A model generated the notes under the pieces. That model was given only the letters and a program-made list of their open reading frames with translations, did no database searches and was not told the DNA's origin. A stretch of 64,000 nucleotides of DNA, from assembly GCF_022647665.1 (NCBI RefSeq), contig NZ_CP071872.1, forward strand, positions 5,332,001-5,396,000, written 5' to 3'. Made by a program: the position numbers and the translations under genes. Within the stretch, counting starts at the first letter, position 1. Every line of letters begins with the position of its first letter. Source of the stretch: Streptomyces formicae. Its GTDB lineage: Bacteria > Actinomycetota > Actinomycetes > Streptomycetales > Streptomycetaceae. Below are positions 34,412 through 44,067 of this stretch, piece after piece.

Positions 34412-35235
34412 ATGGCGACTGCGACGACTCACGGAGCACGGGACCACGCCCGTGCCCAGGCGGGCACCAGCACCGAGGCCATGCCCGTGGTGCCGGCCGC
34501 CGACTGGCCCTCACCGCCCTGCGCCGCCGGACATCTGGTATGGGCCGAGACCGTGGCGGGCGGCAACTACACCCACCGCGTGCTGGCGCGCGGCACCGAG
34601 CTGCGCCTCACCGACCTCCGGGGGATGCCTGCGCCCACCTCGTGCTGTACGCGGACGGCCGCCCCTGGGAGCGGCTCAACACCGCCGACACGGTGAAGGT
34701 GCAGTGGAACGCGTACCTGTCCAAGGGCCGCCTGCTCCTCTCCGGCCAGGGCAGGGTCCTCGCGACCCTCGTCGACGACACCGGCGGCCGCCACGACGCG
34801 CTGTGCGGCACCTCGACGCTGGTGCGGAACACCGAGCGGTACGGCGACGGCGCCGCCGGTTCCCCGACTCCCGCCGGCCGCGAACTCCTCACGCTCGCCG
34901 CGCTCAAGAACGGCCTGGAGCCGCGCGACCTGCCGCCCTCCGTGGCCTTCTTCCAGAGAGTGGAGGTGGGCGACGACGGCTCGCTCCGCTTCACCGGCTC
35001 CGCCGGACCCGGCGCCTCCGTCACGCTCCGCGCCGAGCAGGACCTGATCGTCCTCATCGCCAACGTCCCGCACCCGCTCGACCCGCGCCCGCAGTACACC
35101 AGCACCCCGCTGGAGGTCCTCGCCTGGCGCGCCGCGCCCACGGCATCCGCGGATCCGTTCTGGAACGCCACCCCGGAGGGCCGCCGCGCCTTCCTCAACA
35201 CCGCCGGGTTCCTGGCGGCGAAGGAGCGGTCATGA
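34412..35235 (+). pseudogene. DUF1989 protein, CgdA/UAAP1 type, split by a -1 frameshift
   Basis: Two frames together encode one DUF1989 protein (urea-carboxylase-associated protein 1, now considered a subunit of carboxyguanidine deiminase). The first frame from ATG 34412 gives HLVWAETVAGGNYTHRVLAR and ELRLTDLRG, then turns to nonsense. The second continues with DACAHLVLYADGRPWERLNT, ADTVKVQWNAYLSKG and GRHDALCGTST to the stop at 35235. The join is at a G5 run (34620-34624): a sixth G would restore Leu-Arg-Gly-Asp-Ala-Cys. The downstream partner overlaps its stop by four bases. Unless this is a base-calling error, the deiminase step is damaged. Confidence 0.85.
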
Positions 35236-35846
35236 CCGTCGTACCCGCCCGCTCCGCCTGGTCGGCGCTGATCCGCCTAGGCGAACTGCTCACCGTCACC
35301 GACCTGCACGGCAACCAGGCCGTGGACTTCCTCGTCTACGACGCCCATGACACCGCCGTCCGCTACAGCGCGCCGGACACGCTCCAGGCACAGGGCAACG
35401 TCTTCCTCACCACCGGCAGCGTGCTGATGTCGAACGAGCACACACCGCTGATGACGGTCACCGAGGACACCTGTGGCCGCCACGACACCCTCGGCGGCGC
35501 CTGCTCCAAGGAGTCCAACACCCTCCGCTACGACCACCACACCTGGTCGCAGCACGCCTGCATGGACAACTTCCTCGCCGAGGGGGCCAGGTACGGACTG
35601 ACGGCGCGTGACCTCGTCCCGAACGTCAACTGGTACATGAACGTGCCCGTGGAGCGCGACGGAACGCTCGGGATCGTCGACGGCATCTCCGCACCCGGAC
35701 TACGGCTCACCCTCAGGGCCGATACGGACGTCATCGTCCTCGTCTCCAACTGCCCGCAGATCAACAACCCCTGCAACGGTTTCGAACCCACCGCCGTCGA
35801 CATGACCGTCCATCGGGCGGCCACCGGACGGGCGGCCGCCCGATGA
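35232..35846 (+). CDS. DUF1989 protein, CgdB/UAAP2 type (carboxyguanidine deiminase subunit)
   Basis: This 204-residue DUF1989 protein is the second urea-carboxylase-associated protein. Conserved stretches include DLHGNQAVDFLVYDAHDTAV, NVFLTTGSVLMSNEHTPLM and GRHDTLGGACSKESNTLRYD, and LVSNCPQINNPCNGFEPT with its two Cys and Asn residues. In recent work on other bacteria the two DUF1989 proteins form the enzyme that deiminates carboxyguanidine to allophanate. It starts at ATG 35232 inside the stop of the broken first subunit and ends inside the start of the carboxylase gene, so translation is coupled across the operon. Confidence 0.9.
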   Translation: MTVVPARSAWSALIRLGELLTVTDLHGNQAVDFLVYDAHDTAVRYSAPDTLQAQGNVFLTTGSVLMSNEHTPLMTVTEDTCGRHDTLGGACSKESNTLRYDHHTWSQHACMDNFLAEGARYGLTARDLVPNVNWYMNVPVERDGTLGIVDGISAPGLRLTLRADTDVIVLVSNCPQINNPCNGFEPTAVDMTVHRAATGRAAAR

Positions 35847-38800
35847 GCTTCGACACCCTGCTCGTCGCGAACCGTGGCGAGATCGCCGTCCGCGTCATCC
35901 GCACGGCCCGCCGCCTCGGGCTGCGCACGGTCGCCGTCTTCTCCGACCCCGACCGCTCCGCGCCCCATGTGCTCATCGCCGACGAGGCCGTGCACCTCGG
36001 ACCGGCGCCGGCCAAGCAGTCGTACCTCGACGCCGACCGCGTCCTGCAAGCGGCCAAGGACGCCGGAGCCGGGGCCGTCCACCCCGGCTACGGCTTCCTC
36101 TCCGAGGACGCCGGCTTCGCCCGCCGCTGCGAGGACGCGGGCATCGTCTTCGTCGGCCCCTCCCCCGCCCACCTCGACCTGTTCGGCGCGAAGCACTCCG
36201 CCCGCGCGGCGGCCGCGGCCGCCGGCGTACCGCTCGCGCCCGGCACCGGACTGTTGCGGGACCTCGACGAGGCACTCACTGCGGCGGAGCGCATCGGCTA
36301 TCCCGTCATGCTCAAGGCCACCGGCGGCGGAGGCGGCATCGGGATGCAGGCGATCAACGGCCCCGACGCGCTCGCCGACGCCTGGGACCGGGTACGGCGC
36401 GTGGCCGAGGCGTCCTTCTCCTCCGCCGGGCTCTTCCTGGAGCGCCTCGTCGAGTCGGCGCGCCACATCGAGGTGCAGGTCTTCGGGGACGGGTACGGCA
36501 CGGTGGTCACCCTCGGCGACCGCGACTGCTCGCTCCAGCGCCGTAACCAGAAGGTCGTCGAGGAGGCCCCGGCCCCCGGCCTGCCGGAGCGGATGCGCGC
36601 CGAGCTGGCCGCGTCCGCACGGCGGCTGTGCGCGAGCGTGGCCTACCGGTCCGCCGGCACGGTCGAGTACGTGTACGACGCCGCACGGGAGGAGGCGTAC
36701 TTCCTGGAGGTCAACACCCGCCTCCAGGTGGAGCATCCCGTCACCGAGGAGATCTACGGCGTCGACCTCGTCGAGTGGATGCTCCGGCTCGCGCGTGGCG
36801 AGACCGGCGTCGTGCGGGAACCGCGCCCGCCGCGCGGCCACGCCGTCGAGGCCCGCCTGTACGCCGAGGACCCCTCGCGCGACCACCGGCCGGGAGCCGG
36901 GACGCTGACGCGGGTCGCCTTCCCCGACGACGTCCGCGTGGACACCTGGATCCGTACCGGCACCGAGGTGACGACGGCGTACGACCCGATGCTCGCGAAG
37001 GTGATCGCCTCCGGGACGGACCGCGCCGAGGCGCTGGACGCACTCGACCGGGCGCTCGCCGCCACCCGCGTCGACGGCATCGAGACCAACCTGGGCCTCG
37101 TACGGGCGGCGCTCGCCGACCCGGCCGTACGCGGCGCCACGCACTCCACGGCGACGCTCGCCGCCGTCTGTGACCCCACGCCACGCATCGAGGTCCTGTC
37201 CGGCGGCACGCTCACGACCGTCCAGGACTGGCCGGGCCGCACCGGCTACTGGGAGGTGGGCGTACCGCCGTCGGGTCCGATGGACGACCGCTCCTTCCGG
37301 CTCGGCAACCGGGCGCTCGGCAACCCCGAGGGCGCGCCGGGCCTCGAATGCACCCTCCAGGGGCCGTCGCTGCGCTTCAGCCACGCCACCACGGTCTGTG
37401 TGACGGGCGCTCCGGTACCGGTCACGGTCGACGGCGAACCGGCGGCCCAGTGGGAGCCGTTCACCGTACCGGCCGGCGCCACGCTCGCCGTGGGGGCGCC
37501 CGCAGGGCCGGGCCTGCGCTCGTATCTGCTGGTCGCGGGCGGCGGCCTGGACGTGCCGCCCTACCTGGGCAGTGCGGCGACGTTCACACTCGGCCGCTTC
37601 GGCGGTCATGGCGGCCGTGCGCTCGTCACCGGCGATGTGCTGCACGGCGGTGCGGTGTCCGACGCGGCCCGTCCCGTGCCGGTCCGCGGCCGGCCGGCCT
37701 TCACCACGGCCTGGGAGATCGGGGTGGTCGAAGGCCCCCACGCCGCACCGGAGTTCTTCACCGAGGACGACATCCGGGACTTCCACGCGGCCGATTGGAA
37801 GGTCCACTTCAACTCCGCCCGCACCGGCGTCCGGCTCGTCGGGCCGAAGCCCCGCTGGGCCCGCACGGACGGCGGCGAGGCCGGACTCCACCCCTCCAAC
37901 ATCCACGACACGCCCTACTCGGTCGGCGCCGTGGACTTCACCGGCGACATGCCGGTGCTGCTCGGCCCGGACGGCCCGTCGCTCGGCGGCTTCGTCTGCC
38001 CCGCTACGGTCCCGACCCGGGAGCGCTGGAAGCTGGGCCAGTTGCGCCCAGGCGACACCGTGCGCTTCCTGCCGGTCACCGTCGACGGAACGCCACGGCC
38101 GGAGCTCGTCGACGGCGGTGTGCTCGCCCGGCGCGACGATGTCACGTACCGCCGCAGCGGAGACGACAACCTCCTCGTCGAGTTCGGGCCGATGCGGCTG
38201 GACCTCGCCCTGCGACTGCGTGTCCACGCCCTCGCCGAGGCCCTGCGGTCCCGGGCACTGCCCGGGATCACCGACCTGACGCCCGGCATCCGCTCCCTCC
38301 AGATCAAGCTCGATCCCGCGGTCCTCCCGCTCGACCGGGCCCTCGCGGAGGTCCGCCGCGTCCAGGAGGCGCTGCCGCCCGCAGACCGGCTCGTCGTCCC
38401 GTCCCGTACCGTCCGTCTCCCGCTGTCCTGGGACGATCCGGCGACCCGCGAGGCCATCGCCCGCTACATGGCGGGCGTACGGGACGACGCGCCCTGGTGC
38501 CCCTGGAACATCGAGTTCATCCGCCGCGTGAACGGACTCGCCGGCGTGGACGACGTGTACCGGACGGTCTTCGAGGCCGAGTACCTGGTCCTGGGGCTCG
38601 GCGACGTCTACCTCGGCGCGCCGGTCGCCACGCCGCTCGATCCCCGCCATCGGCTGGTGACGACGAAGTACAACCCGGCCAGGACCTGGACGGCGGAGAA
38701 CTCCGTCGGCATCGGCGGCGCCTACATGTGCGTGTACGGCATGGAGGGCCCGGGCGGCTACCAGCTCGTGGGCCGTACGACACAGGTGTGGTCGCCCTGG

Positions 38801-39349
38801 TCCGGGGCGCAGCCGTGGCTGCTGCGGCACTTCGACCGGATCAGGTGGTACGCGGTCGACGCCGACGAACTCCTGGAACTGCGCGCCGACATGGCGGCGG
38901 GACGCTTCACCCCCCGCGTCGAGGAGGGCACCTTCTCCCTGGCGGAGCACCAGCGCTTCCTCACGGAACACGCGAACTCGATCGCGGAGTTCCGCGCCCG
39001 GCAGGCGGCGGCTTTCGCGGATGAACGCGGCGCGTGGGAGGCGGCGGGCGAGTTCGCCCGTGCGGAGGCGGCCTCGCCGGCACCGGAACCACCCACGGAA
39101 CTGGCCGTTCCGGACGGCGGAATCGTCGTCGAGGCGGAATACGCGGCCTCGGTCTGGCAGGTCCACGTCTCCCCGGGCGACACGGTGCGTGCGGGCCAGC
39201 CGCTGCTGGCGCTGGAGGCGATGAAGATGGAGTCCCGCGTGCCGTCCCCCCTGGCCGCCCGGGTGACCGAGGTCCTGGTGGCCCCGGGCACCCAGGTGGC
39301 ACCCGGGACCCCCCTCCTGATCCTTACGGCGGATCACGGCGGGCCCTGA
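35843..39349 (+). CDS. Biotin-dependent guanidine (or urea) carboxylase
   Basis: This 1168-residue single-chain carboxylase has three parts. The biotin carboxylase part (1 to about 450) includes LVANRGEIAVRVIRTARRLG, the ATP-grasp KATGGGGGIGM and NTRLQVEHPVTEEIYG. The KipI/KipA-type carboxyltransferase region is about 465-1060 (VQDWPGRTGYWEVGVPPSGP, NIHDTPYSVGAVDFTGDMPV, TTKYNPARTWTAENSVGIGG). The C-terminal carrier has the biotinyl Lys1128 in LEAMKMES. It makes carboxyguanidine or allophanate at the expense of ATP and bicarbonate. The linked DUF1989 genes favour guanidine as the true substrate, since such loci were reassigned from urea to guanidine. The start overlaps the previous stop. Confidence 0.93.
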   Translation: MSFDTLLVANRGEIAVRVIRTARRLGLRTVAVFSDPDRSAPHVLIADEAVHLGPAPAKQSYLDADRVLQAAKDAGAGAVHPGYGFLSEDAGFARRCEDAGIVFVGPSPAHLDLFGAKHSARAAAAAAGVPLAPGTGLLRDLDEALTAAERIGYPVMLKATGGGGGIGMQAINGPDALADAWDRVRRVAEASFSSAGLFLERLVESARHIEVQVFGDGYGTVVTLGDRDCSLQRRNQKVVEEAPAPGLPERMRAELAASARRLCASVAYRSAGTVEYVYDAAREEAYFLEVNTRLQVEHPVTEEIYGVDLVEWMLRLARGETGVVREPRPPRGHAVEARLYAEDPSRDHRPGAGTLTRVAFPDDVRVDTWIRTGTEVTTAYDPMLAKVIASGTDRAEALDALDRALAATRVDGIETNLGLVRAALADPAVRGATHSTATLAAVCDPTPRIEVLSGGTLTTVQDWPGRTGYWEVGVPPSGPMDDRSFRLGNRALGNPEGAPGLECTLQGPSLRFSHATTVCVTGAPVPVTVDGEPAAQWEPFTVPAGATLAVGAPAGPGLRSYLLVAGGGLDVPPYLGSAATFTLGRFGGHGGRALVTGDVLHGGAVSDAARPVPVRGRPAFTTAWEIGVVEGPHAAPEFFTEDDIRDFHAADWKVHFNSARTGVRLVGPKPRWARTDGGEAGLHPSNIHDTPYSVGAVDFTGDMPVLLGPDGPSLGGFVCPATVPTRERWKLGQLRPGDTVRFLPVTVDGTPRPELVDGGVLARRDDVTYRRSGDDNLLVEFGPMRLDLALRLRVHALAEALRSRALPGITDLTPGIRSLQIKLDPAVLPLDRALAEVRRVQEALPPADRLVVPSRTVRLPLSWDDPATREAIARYMAGVRDDAPWCPWNIEFIRRVNGLAGVDDVYRTVFEAEYLVLGLGDVYLGAPVATPLDPRHRLVTTKYNPARTWTAENSVGIGGAYMCVYGMEGPGGYQLVGRTTQVWSPWSGAQPWLLRHFDRIRWYAVDADELLELRADMAAGRFTPRVEEGTFSLAEHQRFLTEHANSIAEFRARQAAAFADERGAWEAAGEFARAEAASPAPEPPTELAVPDGGIVVEAEYAASVWQVHVSPGDTVRAGQPLLALEAMKMESRVPSPLAARVTEVLVAPGTQVAPGTPLLILTADHGGP

Positions 39350-39467
39350 GGCACGGACACAGAGCCCGGCGCCCCGAAGAGGCCCAGCCCAGCGACCCTA
39401 TGGGCACCAGCCCAGCGATCCAGCGACCCTGGGGTGCGGCCCTGCACCCCGCACAGGAGGCACCTTC

Positions 39468-41111
39468 ATGCCCCACCCCGCACTCCCCCGCATCCGCGCC
39501 GCCTACCACCGCATCGCCGAGCTCGACCGCCCCGAGCTCTGGATCACCCTGCGCCCGCAGGCCGACGCCGAGAGGGACGCGCGCGCCGTCGACGCCCGGC
39601 GCGCGGCCGGAGCACGGCTCCCGCTCGCGGGCACCGTCCTCGCCGTCAAGGGCAACATCGACGTCGCCGGCCTGCCCACCACCGCCGGCTGCCCGTCCTT
39701 CGCGTACGAGCCCGAGGGCGACGCCCCCGCCGTCGCCCGTCTCAAGGCCGCCGGAGCGGTCGTCATCGGCACCACCAACATGGACCAGTTCGCGACCGGC
39801 CTGGTCGGCACCCGCTCCCCGTACGGCGCCGTCCGCAGCGCGCTGGCCCCGGAGCGGGTGGCCGGTGGCTCCAGCTCTGGCTCGGCCGTCGCAGTCGCGC
39901 TCGGCGTCGCCGACATTGCGCTGGGCACGGACACGGCGGGCTCCGGCCGCGTTCCCGCCGCCTTCAACGGCATCGTGGGGCTCAAGCCGGCCCCGGGCCT
40001 CGTCCCGACGACAGGTGTCGTCCCGGCCTGCGCGAGCCTGGACTGCGTCAGCGTCTTCGCCCGTACGCTCGCGGAGGCACGGCTCACGTTGAACGTCCTG
40101 GCGCGTGGTGGCCCCCCGGTTGCGGCCCCGGCCCGGCTCCCCGGGCCCTGGCGGGTCGCGGTCCCGCCCACCGAGCAGCTCGGCGCGCTGGACGACGGCT
40201 GGGCGGAGGCGTACGAGGCGGCCGCGGCCCGCCTGGAGGAAGCCGGGGCCGAGCTGAGCCGGATCGATCTGTCCCCGTTCACCGAGGCGGCGGCGATGCT
40301 CTACGAAGGCGCGTTCGTTGCCGAGCGCTACACGGCCGTGGGTGCCTTTATCGACAAAGGCACCCCGGATCTCGACCCGGCCGTCGCCGGGATCATCCGT
40401 CGCGCCCGCGACATCCCCTCGCACTTGCTCTTCGCCGACCAGGCCCGCCTCGGCGCCCTGCGCACGGCCGCCCTGGCCGGCCTCGGCGCGGCGGACGCAC
40501 TACTACTGCCGACGACGCCCGGTCACCCGACCCTCGACGACGTGGCGGCCGACCCGCTGGGGAGCAACGCACGCCTCGGCCGGTTCACCAACTCCACCAA
40601 CCTCTTCGGCCTGGCCGCGGTCGCCGTCCCGGCCGGCGAGGTGGACGGCCGGCCCTTCGGTGCGATGCTGATCGGCCCGGCGGGCACGGACGACACCCTG
40701 GCCACCGTCGCCGCCCTGCTCACCGACCCGCCCGTGAGCCTCGCCGTGGTCGGTGCGCACCTGACGGGCCTGCCGCTGAATCCACAACTCCTCGCCTCGG
40801 GCGCCCGGATGGTCCGTACGACCACGACGGCCGCGGAGTACCGGATGTACGCCCTGCCGACCGATCCTCCCAAACCCGGCCTCGTACACGTCCCCGAGGG
40901 AGGCGCCGCCATCGAGGCGGAGCTCTGGGAGCTCCCGCCGGCGGGGCTGGGCCGGCTCGTCGCCGCTCTTCCCCGGCCCATGACCATCGGACGCCTGCGT
41001 CTCGCGGACGGCACCACCACCGCCGGATTCCTGTGCGAGCCCGGCGCCCTCGACGGAGCGCCGGACATCACCCGCTTCGGCGGCTGGCGCGCGTACACCA
41101 ACCGCGGGTAG
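39468..41111 (+). CDS. atzF: Allophanate hydrolase
   Basis: This 547-residue amidase hydrolyses allophanate to two ammonia and two carbon dioxide. The amidase-signature domain carries the Lys-Ser-Ser triad: Lys61 in LAVKGNIDVAGLP, the GGSSSGSA loop (133-140) and Ser159 in GTDTAGSGRVPA. The C-terminal domain (about 430-547: EYRMYALPTDPPKPGLV, TAGFLCEP) matches the second domain of AtzF-type enzymes. ATG at 39468 follows AGGAGG. It lies 118 bp after the carboxylase gene and completes the route from guanidine/urea to ammonia. The symbol is by family; AtzF itself serves triazine degradation elsewhere. Confidence 0.93.
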   Translation: MPHPALPRIRAAYHRIAELDRPELWITLRPQADAERDARAVDARRAAGARLPLAGTVLAVKGNIDVAGLPTTAGCPSFAYEPEGDAPAVARLKAAGAVVIGTTNMDQFATGLVGTRSPYGAVRSALAPERVAGGSSSGSAVAVALGVADIALGTDTAGSGRVPAAFNGIVGLKPAPGLVPTTGVVPACASLDCVSVFARTLAEARLTLNVLARGGPPVAAPARLPGPWRVAVPPTEQLGALDDGWAEAYEAAAARLEEAGAELSRIDLSPFTEAAAMLYEGAFVAERYTAVGAFIDKGTPDLDPAVAGIIRRARDIPSHLLFADQARLGALRTAALAGLGAADALLLPTTPGHPTLDDVAADPLGSNARLGRFTNSTNLFGLAAVAVPAGEVDGRPFGAMLIGPAGTDDTLATVAALLTDPPVSLAVVGAHLTGLPLNPQLLASGARMVRTTTTAAEYRMYALPTDPPKPGLVHVPEGGAAIEAELWELPPAGLGRLVAALPRPMTIGRLRLADGTTTAGFLCEPGALDGAPDITRFGGWRAYTNRG

Positions 41112-41133
41112 AGCAACCGGAGGAGACGGAGGC

Positions 41134-41154
41134 GCCGGCGACCGGGGCGCCGGC
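41134..41154. terminator. Possible bidirectional terminator between convergent genes
   Basis: GCCGGCG and CGCCGGC with a 7-bp loop lie in the 53-bp gap between the allophanate hydrolase and helicase stops. Short but GC-only. Confidence 0.35.
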
Positions 41155-41164
41155 CACCGGGCCC

Positions 41165-44002
41165 TCAGCCCACCGAGCTGTACGCCACGACCCCCCGCAG
41201 CAGCGCGTCGACCGCCTTGCGGGCGTTCCGCGTCACCGTGGTGACCTCGCCGCCCTCGGTCGGCGCCGCCGCGATCTGGCCGAGCACGTCGATGACCTGC
41301 TTGCACCAGCGCACGAAGTCGCCCGCGGGCATCTCCGCCTCGCGCAGCACCTCGTCCAGACCCTTCCCGGAGGCCCACTGGTACGCCGCCCAGGCGAAGC
41401 CGAGGTCGGGCTCGCGCTGGCCGACACCCTCCGCCTGGTTGATCTTGAACTCTTCCTCGAGCGCGTCCAGCCGGCCCCAGATCCGCACCATCTCGCCCAG
41501 CGCGGCCTTCGCCTTGCCCGACGGCAGTTTGGGTGCGACGGCGTCGTCGGACTGCCGGGCTTCGTAGACCAGAGCCGAGACGCACGCGGCGAGTTCGGCG
41601 GGGTTCAGCCCCTCCCACACCCGCTCGCGCAGGCATTCGCTGGCCAGCAGGTCCAGCTCGCCGTAGAGCCGGGCCAGTCGCTTGCCGTGCTGGGTGACCT
41701 CGTTGCCACGGAGGTAGTCCATCTCGGTCAGCAGGCCGACGATGCGGTCGAAGGTGCGCGCGATCGTGTTCGTACGCCCCTCTATGCGGCGCTCCAGCTG
41801 GCGCGTGTCCCGCTGGAGGCGGTGGTAGCGCTCGGCCCAGCGTGCGTGGTCCTCGCGCTCGTCGCAGCCGTGGCAGGGATGGGCGCGGAGCTCCTTGCGG
41901 AGGCGGGCGATCTCGCGGTCGTCCGCGGCCTCGGCGCGCGGCTTGCGATGGCGGTCGGGCACGATGTGCCCGGCCTTGGTCCGCAGCGCGGACGCGAGAT
42001 CGCGCCGGGACTGCGGCGAGCGCGGATTGAAGGACTTGGGGATCCGCATCCGCTCCAACGGCTCGACGGGGACCGGGAAGTCCATCGACGCGAGCCGCTT
42101 GACCTGCCGCTCCGCGGTGAGGACGAGCGGGCGCGGGCCGTCGTGGTACTCGTACCCGCCGCGGTGGCCGTTGGCCCGGCCGGCCGGGAGCCCCGGGTCC
42201 AGTACCAGCGCCAGGCCGGCGAACTTGCCCGTCGGCACGTGGATGACGTCGCCCGGCTTGAGGTTCTCCAGTGATCCGGCGGCGGCCGCCCTGCGCTGCG
42301 CCGCGCCCTGCTTGGCCAGTTCGGTCTCGCGGTCCTTCAGCTCGCGGCGCAGCCGCGCGTACTCCTCGAAGTCGCCGAGGTGGCAGGTCATGCCCTCCTG
42401 GTAGCCCTGGAGGCCCTCCTCGTTCCGCTGCACCTGGCGCGATATGCCGACGACCGACTTGTCCGCCTGGAACTGCGCGAAGGACGTCTCCAGCAGCTCG
42501 CGCGAGCGGTGCCGGCCGAACTGCTGCACAAGGTTGACCGCCATGTTGTACGACGGCTTGAAGCTGGAGCGCAGCGGGTACGTGCGGGTGCCGGCGAGGC
42601 CCGCGAGCGCGCCCGGGTCCATGCCGCGCTGCCACAGCACGACGGCGTGGCCCTCGATGTCGATGCCGCGGCGCCCGGCCCGCCCGGTCAGCTGGGTGTA
42701 CTCGCCGGGGGTGATGTCCGCGTGCTGCTCGCCGTTCCACTTGACGAGCTTCTCCAGCACGACCGACCTGGCGGGCATGTTGATGCCGAGGGCGAGCGTC
42801 TCGGTGGCGAAGACGGCCTTCACGAGGCCCCGGACGAAGAGCTCCTCGACAACTTCCTTGAAGGTGGGGAGCATTCCGGCGTGGTGCGCGGCTATGCCCC
42901 GCTCCAGGCCCTCCAACCACTCGTAGTAGCCGAGCACATGGAGGTCCTCGCCGGGGATGGACGCGGTGCGCTCCTCGACGATCTCGCGCACCTTCTGGCG
43001 CGCCTCCTCGTCGTTGAGCCGCAGCCCCGCGTACAGGCACTGCTGGACGGCGGCCTCGCAGGCGGCACGGCTGAAGATGAAGGTGATGGCGGGCAGCAGG
43101 CCCTCGGCGTCGAGCCGCTCGATGACTTCCGGCCTCGAAGGGATCCAAATGCGGCCGCGCTGTCTGCGCTCGCGCTCGCGGTCGGCCTCACGGACCATCT
43201 TGCCGCGGCGGCGCTCGCGCGGGTTGTACGTCCGCGAGTTCTCCGTCCGGGCCATGCGGACCAGATCGGGGTTGACCTCGCGCCGGGCGGCGCCGCGGCC
43301 GCCGTGGTCGGTCTCCTCCTCGAACAGGTCGTACATCCGCCGCCCCGCGAGCACGTGCTGCCACAGCGGCACGGGACGCGACTCGGAGACGATCACTTCG
43401 GTGTCGCCACGGACGGTGTCCAGCCAGTCACCGAACTCCTCCGCGTTCGACACCGTGGCCGACAGGGAGACCAGCGTGACGGAGTCGGGGAGGTGGATGA
43501 TCACTTCCTCCCAGACGGCGCCGCGGAAGCGGTCCGAGAGGTAGTGCACCTCGTCCATGACGACATAGCCGAGGCCGCGGAGGGACTGGGAGCCCGCGTA
43601 CAGCATGTTCCGCAGGACCTCGGTGGTCATGACGACCACGGGCGCCTCGGAGTTGACGCTGTTGTCGCCGGTGAGCAGGCCGACCTTCTCCGGGCCGTAC
43701 CGCCGCACCAGGTCCGAGTACTTCTGGTTGGACAGTGCCTTGATGGGTGTCGTGTAGAAGCACTTGCGCCCCTGTGCCAGGGCCAGGTGCACGGCGAACT
43801 CGCCCACGATGGTCTTGCCCGAACCGGTGGGCGCGGCGACGAGCACGCCCTTGCCGGCCTCCAGGGCCTGGCATGCCTCGATCTGGAACGGGTCCAGGTC
43901 GAACTCGTACAAGTCGCGGAAGGGAGCGAGCGCGGTGGCCTGCTCGGCGGCGCGGGCCCGAGCAGCCGCGTATCGCTCAGCTGGGGAGAGGTCCTCTGTC
44001 AT
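41165..44002 (-). CDS. Mtr4/Ski2-like DExH-box RNA helicase (HelY type)
   Basis: This 945-residue superfamily-2 helicase has motif I APTGSGKT, motif Ia TTPIKALSNQKYSDL, DEVH box in YVVMDEVHYLSDRF, motif III LSATVSN, and C-terminal motifs (FIFSRAACEAAVQQC, INMPARSVV, QLTGRAGRRGID). An insertion and a C-terminal DSHCT domain follow, as in eukaryotic Mtr4/Ski2; it probably unwinds structured RNA during decay. I chose ATG at 44002: a damage-type promoter places the transcript start a few bases before it, whereas a GTG at 44026 overlaps that promoter. The genes upstream on the same strand are tatC and tatA. Confidence 0.92.
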   Translation of the reverse strand: MTEDLSPAERYAAARARAAEQATALAPFRDLYEFDLDPFQIEACQALEAGKGVLVAAPTGSGKTIVGEFAVHLALAQGRKCFYTTPIKALSNQKYSDLVRRYGPEKVGLLTGDNSVNSEAPVVVMTTEVLRNMLYAGSQSLRGLGYVVMDEVHYLSDRFRGAVWEEVIIHLPDSVTLVSLSATVSNAEEFGDWLDTVRGDTEVIVSESRPVPLWQHVLAGRRMYDLFEEETDHGGRGAARREVNPDLVRMARTENSRTYNPRERRRGKMVREADRERERRQRGRIWIPSRPEVIERLDAEGLLPAITFIFSRAACEAAVQQCLYAGLRLNDEEARQKVREIVEERTASIPGEDLHVLGYYEWLEGLERGIAAHHAGMLPTFKEVVEELFVRGLVKAVFATETLALGINMPARSVVLEKLVKWNGEQHADITPGEYTQLTGRAGRRGIDIEGHAVVLWQRGMDPGALAGLAGTRTYPLRSSFKPSYNMAVNLVQQFGRHRSRELLETSFAQFQADKSVVGISRQVQRNEEGLQGYQEGMTCHLGDFEEYARLRRELKDRETELAKQGAAQRRAAAAGSLENLKPGDVIHVPTGKFAGLALVLDPGLPAGRANGHRGGYEYHDGPRPLVLTAERQVKRLASMDFPVPVEPLERMRIPKSFNPRSPQSRRDLASALRTKAGHIVPDRHRKPRAEAADDREIARLRKELRAHPCHGCDEREDHARWAERYHRLQRDTRQLERRIEGRTNTIARTFDRIVGLLTEMDYLRGNEVTQHGKRLARLYGELDLLASECLRERVWEGLNPAELAACVSALVYEARQSDDAVAPKLPSGKAKAALGEMVRIWGRLDALEEEFKINQAEGVGQREPDLGFAWAAYQWASGKGLDEVLREAEMPAGDFVRWCKQVIDVLGQIAAAPTEGGEVTTVTRNARKAVDALLRGVVAYSSVG

Positions 44003-44012
44003 CTTGCTGTCG

Positions 44013-44034
44013 AGGTTACCCGGCACCTCTGACA
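44013..44034 (-). promoter_or_regulatory. PafBC-type promoter of the helicase gene
   Basis: On the minus strand, TGTCAGAGG (44034-44026), seven bases, TAACCT (44018-44013), then ten bases to the ATG. Spacing is identical to the promoters of the exonuclease and RecB-family genes; one base (A for T) differs in the upstream motif. Confidence 0.55.
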
Positions 44035-44067
44035 GTGGGCGCGATCTTTAACCGACGATGACAGAAC

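Noticed and set aside
35528..39337. A 1269-codon open frame antisense to the carboxylase gene
   Set aside because: It is the complementary shadow of a strongly biased GC-rich gene; the translation is low-complexity Arg/Gly/Ala with no family resemblance.
39350..39467. 118-bp gap in the carboxylase operon with repeated CAGCCCAGCGA
   Set aside because: The two short direct repeats are not palindromic and match no known element; probably chance or a minor duplication.
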